DNA of 9,512 nucleotides. Source: Lachnospiraceae bacterium UBA1755 (lineage in GTDB: Bacteria; Bacillota; Clostridia; Lachnospirales; Lachnospiraceae). The stretch is from positions 1,895 to 11,406 of the forward strand of contig DCHJ01000020.1 in NCBI GenBank assembly GCA_002314805.1. Direction: 5' to 3'. This document shows, piece after piece, positions 6,192-9,512 of the stretch; positions within the stretch are counted from its first letter, which is position 1; each line of letters opens with the position of its first letter. A model generated the notes under the pieces. It was not told where the DNA came from. It saw nothing but the letters and a program-made list of their open reading frames with translations, and made no database searches. Both the position numbers and the translations under genes were made by a program.

Positions 6192-7352
6192 TCAGCGGAA
6201 CAGCCCCCGCCTTGCGGATATGGCCTTCTGAGGACACATTTCCTGACAGCAGAAGCATCTTATGCACTTACGGTAATCATATACCGGAGGCTTATCCTCA
6301 CCCTTTCTGAAGTCCACTGCCCTGCCCGGTACCGGACAATGCTTTACGCAGATGCCGCAATGCACACACAGGTTTGCATTTATTACCGGGCGGACGGAAA
6401 ATATGTCTATCATATCAAGAGTTTTGGTAAATATCGTACTGGCTTTGCCGCCTCTGATTACGTCATAGTCACTTTTTCCGAAACGTCTTATGAGTTCTGC
6501 CTCATCTATTGCCTCAGGCTCAGCCCCCTCGCAGGCTTCAAAAAGCTCGATGCTGTTCATATCGTATGTACCGATACCTTTCAGCTGTCCCTGAGTACAT
6601 GTAGGCACCAGTACGGGGTCAAGACCAATCAGACTGCAGAATACCGCATCCAGCGCAACGGGATCTGTCGCAAAAAGCATCACATTCATCTTAACAGGAT
6701 CTCCCGAACCCGGACCGTTGCCTTCCATGGCAAGAACACCGTCCATAATATGAAGCCGGATATCCACAGTATTATGAATATCCGCGATCATCCCTGCAAA
6801 CACAGAAGCATTGGGGTACTTCACATGCCCTGCCGCTTTTCTTGTACCGCACACCAGGCCGTAGACATTCTTAACTGCGCCTGTGATCCTCTCTAACTGG
6901 TGCGTTTTCATCTTGCAGAGATTGATTATCGCATCTGCTTCCACAGCTCCCCTGCAAAGATAAAGTGTCTGCGGTTTTGACTCCGTGGACGCGGTAACCG
7001 GCACTTCGGTCTCCATATCTGCAGGCACAGCGCCGTACTCAGTGGCGGCAGCCGAGACCCCAAGTCTGTCGGATATAGCAGTATTGCTCCCATGTCCCGG
7101 GGAATCCCCATATGTCACATGCCCGTATCCGTCCTCATGAAGTATCCTCAGCATGGTCTTAATAACCATCGGGTGGGTAGTTACCGCCCTGTCAGGATCG
7201 GCATAAGTCAGGTAATTTGGTTTTACCAATATTCGTTCATCCTCACGGATAAGGGCACGCATCCCTCCAAGGGCTTCCGTTCCCGCTCTCATAGCGCAGT
7301 ATATCCCGTCCTCATCATATGATGAGCATCTCACTGCAATTACTTTTGCCAT
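6192..7352 (-). CDS. DUF362 domain protein with C-terminal two-[4Fe-4S] ferredoxin domain
   Basis: The 386-residue cytoplasmic protein starts with a DUF362 domain: ILVKPNYLTYADPDRAVTTHP (41-61), YGDSPG (81-86), INLCKMKTHQLERITGAVKN (143-162) and MDGVLAMEGNGPGSG (203-217). The C-terminus is an 8Fe-8S ferredoxin-like domain with CxxCxxCxxxCP at C329/332/335/339 and again at C363/366/369/373; C368 is an extra cysteine. DUF362 proteins are thought to be redox or iron-sulfur-linked enzymes, but no biochemical reaction is established that I can assign here. The ATG at 7352 follows GGAGG by 9 nt; a start-stop pair (ATGTAATG) lies between them. It lies 117 bp downstream of the B6 kinase on the same strand and ends at a probable terminator, so it may belong to the same transcript. 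Confidence 0.9.
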   Translation of the reverse strand: MAKVIAVRCSSYDEDGIYCAMRAGTEALGGMRALIREDERILVKPNYLTYADPDRAVTTHPMVIKTMLRILHEDGYGHVTYGDSPGHGSNTAISDRLGVSAAATEYGAVPADMETEVPVTASTESKPQTLYLCRGAVEADAIINLCKMKTHQLERITGAVKNVYGLVCGTRKAAGHVKYPNASVFAGMIADIHNTVDIRLHIMDGVLAMEGNGPGSGDPVKMNVMLFATDPVALDAVFCSLIGLDPVLVPTCTQGQLKGIGTYDMNSIELFEACEGAEPEAIDEAELIRRFGKSDYDVIRGGKASTIFTKTLDMIDIFSVRPVINANLCVHCGICVKHCPVPGRAVDFRKGEDKPPVYDYRKCIRCFCCQEMCPQKAISARRGLFR

Positions 7353-7366
7353 TACATACTTCCTCC

Positions 7367-7426
7367 CTATTCCGTATCTCCGTTCAGGATCAGACCGCTT
7401 ATCGCGTCATCAAAGTCATTGTCCAT
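7367..7426 (-). CDS. Tentative 19-residue small ORF between the B6 kinase and DUF362 genes
   Basis: ATG at 7426-7424 opens a 19-codon frame ending in TAG at 7369-7367, directly before the GGGAGG of the DUF362 gene. The peptide is acidic: it begins MDNDFDDAISG and ends GDTE. Only a weak AGAAG precedes the start. It lies in the 117-bp gap between two same-strand genes. It could be a small translated peptide that couples translation to the next gene, a gene remnant, or chance. No family is recognised. Confidence 0.25.
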   Translation of the reverse strand: MDNDFDDAISGLILNGDTE

Positions 7427-7469
7427 GCGCTTCTGCTGACAGACCGCTCTGTTTCTTTCCCTATAATGT

Positions 7470-8303
7470 TTACAATAATACATCCAGTGCCTTTTCAATT
7501 GGCAGCCCGTTGTAATATTCGGCAAATTTAATATTCCTTGTAATGAGTGCGCTCACTCCCTCCACAGCGTCTGCAATACAGTACTTGAGCAGGCTGTGCT
7601 CCAGGATACGGCTCATCAGGATGGCAAGGAAGGTATCTCCGGAACCGTTTATCCTAACCGGTATTTCCCTGTACGCATACGAAAAGTATTCATCCTCATC
7701 ATCATCATAGACACCTACACATTTACCGACTGTTCCGTCCACATTCTTGACCGGAATACTTGTTATCACTACTGATCTCGGACACACAGCCCTGAGTCTT
7801 TCAAGCAGCTGCATGAGCTGCGCCCCGCTGATGCCGTTCTCCACGTATTCTATCCCGGCGAGGTAGCACGCCTCAGTATAATTCGGGACGATATAATCGG
7901 CAGTTTTTACCAGTCTTTTTATGCATTCCACCTTCCCCGGGGTCACGGAGTTATACAGCTTACCGTTATCTCCCATGATAGGATCTACGAAAATTACCGC
8001 ACCCTTTTTCTTCTGCTTCTCGCAGAAACCGGCGATCCACTCTGCCTGCTCCTCTCCGGATATGAAGCCTACTGACACAGCATCAAACTCAAAGCCCAGT
8101 TCTTCCCATACAGATACGGTCTCCTTCATGTACTGCGTGGTATCAAGCATGGCATACTTACCGTAATTGAGAGTATTGGATATGAGCGTCGATGGCAGAA
8201 TGAACAGCTCATAACCCTTATAGGTCAGTACCGGCATTGCGGCAGAAAGTGCCACCTTGCCATAGCCTACCATATCATTGATCAGCAGGATCTTCTTGCT
8301 CAT
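7470..8303 (-). CDS. pdxK: Pyridoxal/pyridoxamine kinase (PdxK/PdxY-like), ribokinase superfamily
   Basis: The 277-residue cytoplasmic enzyme should phosphorylate pyridoxal, pyridoxamine or pyridoxine with ATP to feed pyridoxal phosphate. Family blocks are in order: KKILLINDMVGYGKVALSAAMPVL (3-26), PSTLISNTLNYG (37-48), VDPIMGDNGKLY (106-117), YIVPNYTEACYL (137-148) and the anion-hole/catalytic block NGSGDTF (219-225) with D223 as the likely base. The SNHT motif usual in PdxY is SNTL here. ATG at 8303 follows GGAGG by 5 nt; an upstream in-frame ATG at 8321 has no ribosome binding site. The gene lies downstream of an ECF S component and a divergent MocR regulator, which supports the B6 assignment. 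Another ribokinase-family substrate such as hydroxymethylpyrimidine is less likely. The symbol is by function, not by proven orthology. Confidence 0.85.
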   Translation of the reverse strand: MSKKILLINDMVGYGKVALSAAMPVLTYKGYELFILPSTLISNTLNYGKYAMLDTTQYMKETVSVWEELGFEFDAVSVGFISGEEQAEWIAGFCEKQKKKGAVIFVDPIMGDNGKLYNSVTPGKVECIKRLVKTADYIVPNYTEACYLAGIEYVENGISGAQLMQLLERLRAVCPRSVVITSIPVKNVDGTVGKCVGVYDDDEDEYFSYAYREIPVRINGSGDTFLAILMSRILEHSLLKYCIADAVEGVSALITRNIKFAEYYNGLPIEKALDVLL

Positions 8304-8339
8304 TTTCTCCTCCATTCTCATACTGCTTTATCATCAGTC

Positions 8340-8382
8340 CAGCAGGACATATCTGATGAAATATCCACATTTTACGTTGCTG
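8340..8382 (-). other. Structured leader element before the B6 kinase gene
   Basis: In the minus-strand RNA, CAGCA (8382-8378) pairs with UGCUG (8344-8340). Inside it GGAUAU (8366-8361) pairs with AUGUCC (8350-8345) with one G-U. The 3' side is continuous, while 11 unpaired nt bulge on the 5' side. It sits about 27 nt before the kinase Shine-Dalgarno. No known riboswitch class is recognised, and folding was done by eye. Confidence 0.25.
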
Positions 8383-8426
8383 ACTCTTCCGTTACAGCAA
8401 TGCCAGATACACATACCGCACCGTTT

Positions 8427-8482
8427 CAGCCGTACCTCTGCAGCCGTACCTCTGCAGCTGCACCTCAGCAGCCGCCCCTCTG
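8427..8482. repeat. 14-bp tandem repeat, four units
   Basis: CAGCCGTACCTCTG occurs twice exactly (8427-8440, 8441-8454). Two diverged copies follow, CAGCTGCACCTCAG (8455-8468) and CAGCCGCCCCTCTG (8469-8482), with possible degenerate units on both sides. It lies in the 200-bp non-coding gap between the S component and the kinase. The unit length is not a multiple of three and no supported gene covers it. It may vary in copy number between strains. Confidence 0.75.
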
Positions 8483-8493
8483 GGGCCGTGCTG
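8466..8493 (-). other. GC-rich stem-loop after the ECF S component gene
   Basis: In the minus-strand RNA, CAGCA pairs with UGCUG and, further in, GCCCC pairs with GGGGC around an AGA loop, with one G-G mismatch and one bulged C. It begins 11 nt after the S-component stop codon and overlaps the last tandem repeat unit. No U-tract follows, so it may protect the upstream mRNA 3' end or cause partial attenuation rather than full termination. Confidence 0.4.
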
Positions 8494-8503
8494 TCCTGAC
8501 CGC

Positions 8504-9085
8504 CTACTTGACAGTAATAAACAAGTTGGACTGCTTAAGTCCTTTTCTGAGTGCCATATATACCACTACAGCAACTATCACACTTATCACAGCATTTACT
8601 CCTGTCGTTGCCACATTCCATACCAGAGTTACCTCCGCCGCAGTCTTTCCCAGGATCGCTCTCTTATAAAAATATCCCACCAGCGGATCTGCGATGAAAT
8701 TAAAGAGCATACCGCATGCACATGCTATGGCTGACCATTTTAATACGTGCTTCCGGTCACCCTGCTGAGTGATTTTCCCGGCTCTGTGAGCGATGATGCC
8801 CGTGATAAGACCGATGCACAGCTTAAGTACAAAGGTCTTTGGCGCATAGATGATATATATCGGGTCAAGGAGATCTCCGATCGTCATACCGATTGCTCCC
8901 GCCAGTCCTCCGTATACTCCGCCGAGTATCAGTGCTGCAAGGAGACATACCGCATTGCCCAGATGGAAGGAGGTTGCATCTCCTCCCGGTAGTGTGACCT
9001 TGACCTGAAGGAATGTGAATACTACATATGCAAGTGCTGCCATTACGGCAGTAAGCGTGATTTTCAAAACCCTTTCGTTCTTCAT
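8504..9085 (-). CDS. ECF transporter S component, probable vitamin B6 (PdxU-like)
   Basis: The 193-residue integral membrane protein has about six hydrophobic segments, usual for the substrate-binding S subunit of energy-coupling factor transporters. The first helix carries the small-residue pattern LTAVMAALA, expected to contact the shared EcfT subunit. FLQVKVTLPGGDATSFHLGN (25-44) and LLGG-type GGVYGGLAGAIGMTIGDLLDP (55-75) resemble clostridial S components. No EcfA or EcfT gene is in the window, so it should use a shared module encoded elsewhere. Being next to a B6 kinase and facing a MocR regulator suggests pyridoxine or pyridoxal as cargo; this is inference from context. ATG at 9085 has AAGGTG 7 nt upstream; an ATG two codons earlier (9091) is too close to it. 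Confidence 0.8.
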   Translation of the reverse strand: MKNERVLKITLTAVMAALAYVVFTFLQVKVTLPGGDATSFHLGNAVCLLAALILGGVYGGLAGAIGMTIGDLLDPIYIIYAPKTFVLKLCIGLITGIIAHRAGKITQQGDRKHVLKWSAIACACGMLFNFIADPLVGYFYKRAILGKTAAEVTLVWNVATTGVNAVISVIVAVVVYMALRKGLKQSNLFITVK

Positions 9086-9110
9086 TTCCATACACCTTTT
9101 TATCATAAAC

Positions 9111-9127
9111 GGCATGAAACACATGCC
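9111..9127. promoter_or_regulatory. Inverted repeat beside the regulator -35 box
   Basis: GGCATG-aaaca-CATGCC has perfect 6-bp arms and abuts the -35 box at 9128 of the divergent regulator gene. It also lies in the leader of the S-component gene, 26 bp before its start. It is a second candidate control site in this divergent region, or an RNA hairpin. Confidence 0.3.
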
Positions 9128-9156
9128 TTTACAAAGCCTGCGAGCAAAACTATAAT
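9128..9156 (+). promoter_or_regulatory. Promoter of the MocR-type regulator gene
   Basis: TTTACA (9128-9133) and TATAAT (9151-9156) are separated by exactly 17 bp. The -10 box is the left end of the perfect inverted repeat at 9151-9176. The symmetry also places a TATAAT on the minus strand at 9176-9171, which could serve the S-component gene, although its -35 region is poor. Confidence 0.6.
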
Positions 9157-9176
9157 ATATTTTTGAATATATTATA
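9151..9176. promoter_or_regulatory. Perfect 11-bp inverted repeat, candidate PdxR operator
   Basis: TATAATATATT-tttg-AATATATTATA has perfect 11-bp arms and a 4-nt centre. It covers the regulator's -10 box and lies in the divergent gap between the regulator and the B6 transport/kinase genes. This is a natural position for autoregulation plus control of the divergent operon. Its pure A+T arms mean that chance symmetry cannot be excluded. Confidence 0.45.
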
Positions 9177-9200
9177 ATATCCAGAATCGGAGAAAATGAT

Positions 9201-9512
9201 ATGACCAGTTTGTATATGCAGCTATATGATACTATACGCAGCGAGATACTAAAGGGTGTCTATCCTTACGGCAGCAAGCTTGCTTCCAAGCGCCAGATCT
9301 GCGATGATTTCGGCATGAGTGTCATCACCGTGGAGCATGCCATGGCTCTGCTTGAGGAAGAGGGCTATATCGAGGCAAGAGAGCGCAGCGGTTATTATGT
9401 ATCTTATATCGAGGGTGACAATTATCAGATACCTTCTTTCTCCGGCGCATCCGGCGGTGAGCACCAGGTTCCCCCTGCTCACGGTACATCAGACTGTGAG
9501 CACAGGATTCCT
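9201..9512 (+). CDS. GntR/MocR-type regulator (PdxR-like), N-terminal part
   Basis: The visible 104 residues hold a GntR winged helix-turn-helix: SLYMQLYDTIRSEILKGVYPYGSKL, then LASKRQICDDFGMSVITVEHAM and LLEEEGYIEARERSGYYV. The LASKR block corresponds to LPSKR, and TVEHAMALLEEEGYI to TVxxAYxxLxxEGYI, of MocR proteins. These carry a PLP-binding aminotransferase-like domain after a linker; that domain would lie beyond the window. The visible linker (about 70-104) is Pro/Ser/Gly-rich and starts a 13-residue repeat (EHQVP at 87, EHRIP at 100). ATG at 9201 follows GGAG by 8 nt; a start-stop ATGATATGA precedes it. PdxR senses pyridoxal phosphate, fitting the divergent B6 genes. A plain GntR factor without the aminotransferase domain is possible but less likely. 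Confidence 0.75.
   Translation, partial: MTSLYMQLYDTIRSEILKGVYPYGSKLASKRQICDDFGMSVITVEHAMALLEEEGYIEARERSGYYVSYIEGDNYQIPSFSGASGGEHQVPPAHGTSDCEHRIP

Noticed and set aside
6138..6896. 252-codon plus-strand ORF
   Set aside because: It is the shadow of the DUF362 gene. The opposite strand carries clear ferredoxin cysteine motifs and a proper start.
8400..8669. 89-codon plus-strand ORF through the tandem repeat
   Set aside because: It is antisense to the S-component gene over most of its length, has no ribosome binding site, and the repeat unit is not a multiple of three.
9249..9482. 77-codon minus-strand ORF at the right end
   Set aside because: It is antisense to the GntR winged helix, which has a proper start and family motifs.

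Overview
The window looks like chromosomal DNA from a Gram-positive Clostridia, most likely Lachnospiraceae-like. The clues are GGAGG-type ribosome binding sites, an ECF vitamin transporter S component, a clostridial-style NUDIX box with one extra residue, a DUF362-ferredoxin protein and a MocR-type regulator. The genus cannot be fixed from the sequence. There are no rRNA or tRNA genes, no CRISPR array and no recognisable transposase. Nine protein genes are supported, two of them cut by the window edges, plus one tentative 19-codon ORF.

Left part (1-1030, minus strand): the first 36 codons of a tyrosine-phosphatase-like protein, then an ADP-ribose pyrophosphatase-type NUDIX hydrolase with its own extended -10 promoter and a palindrome near the predicted transcription start.

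Island (about 1040-3350, plus strand): a TetR/AcrR regulator with a clear promoter and an operator palindrome just downstream of the -10 box. It overlaps by ATGA an unusual ORF that joins about 75 residues of a short-chain dehydrogenase (Rossmann half only) to an apparently whole condensation-domain acyltransferase with an HHxxxDG motif. This stretch looks more A+T-rich than the flanks. It ends in a 126-bp segment bounded by TA-ended inverted repeats that resembles a small non-autonomous element.

Middle (3352-6142, minus strand): a two-gene cell-surface O-acylation unit, an AlgX/AlgJ-like SGNH protein followed by an AlgI-like MBOAT acyltransferase. It has its own promoter, repeated motifs over the predicted start of transcription, and a leader with an orphan Shine-Dalgarno sequence.

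Right part (6145-9512): a vitamin B6 salvage module. A divergent GntR/MocR (PdxR-like) regulator faces an ECF S component (probable B6 transporter, PdxU-like) and a pyridoxal/pyridoxamine kinase. Downstream on the same strand is a DUF362 protein with two [4Fe-4S] ferredoxin clusters, then a probable terminator. A perfect 11-bp inverted repeat lies between regulator and transporter and overlaps the regulator's -10 box. The transporter-kinase gap holds a 14-bp tandem repeat and two RNA stem-loops.

The points most worth following are the dehydrogenase/condensation fusion, the MITE-like segment beside it, and the B6 module with its palindrome, divergent kinase motifs and linked DUF362 gene.
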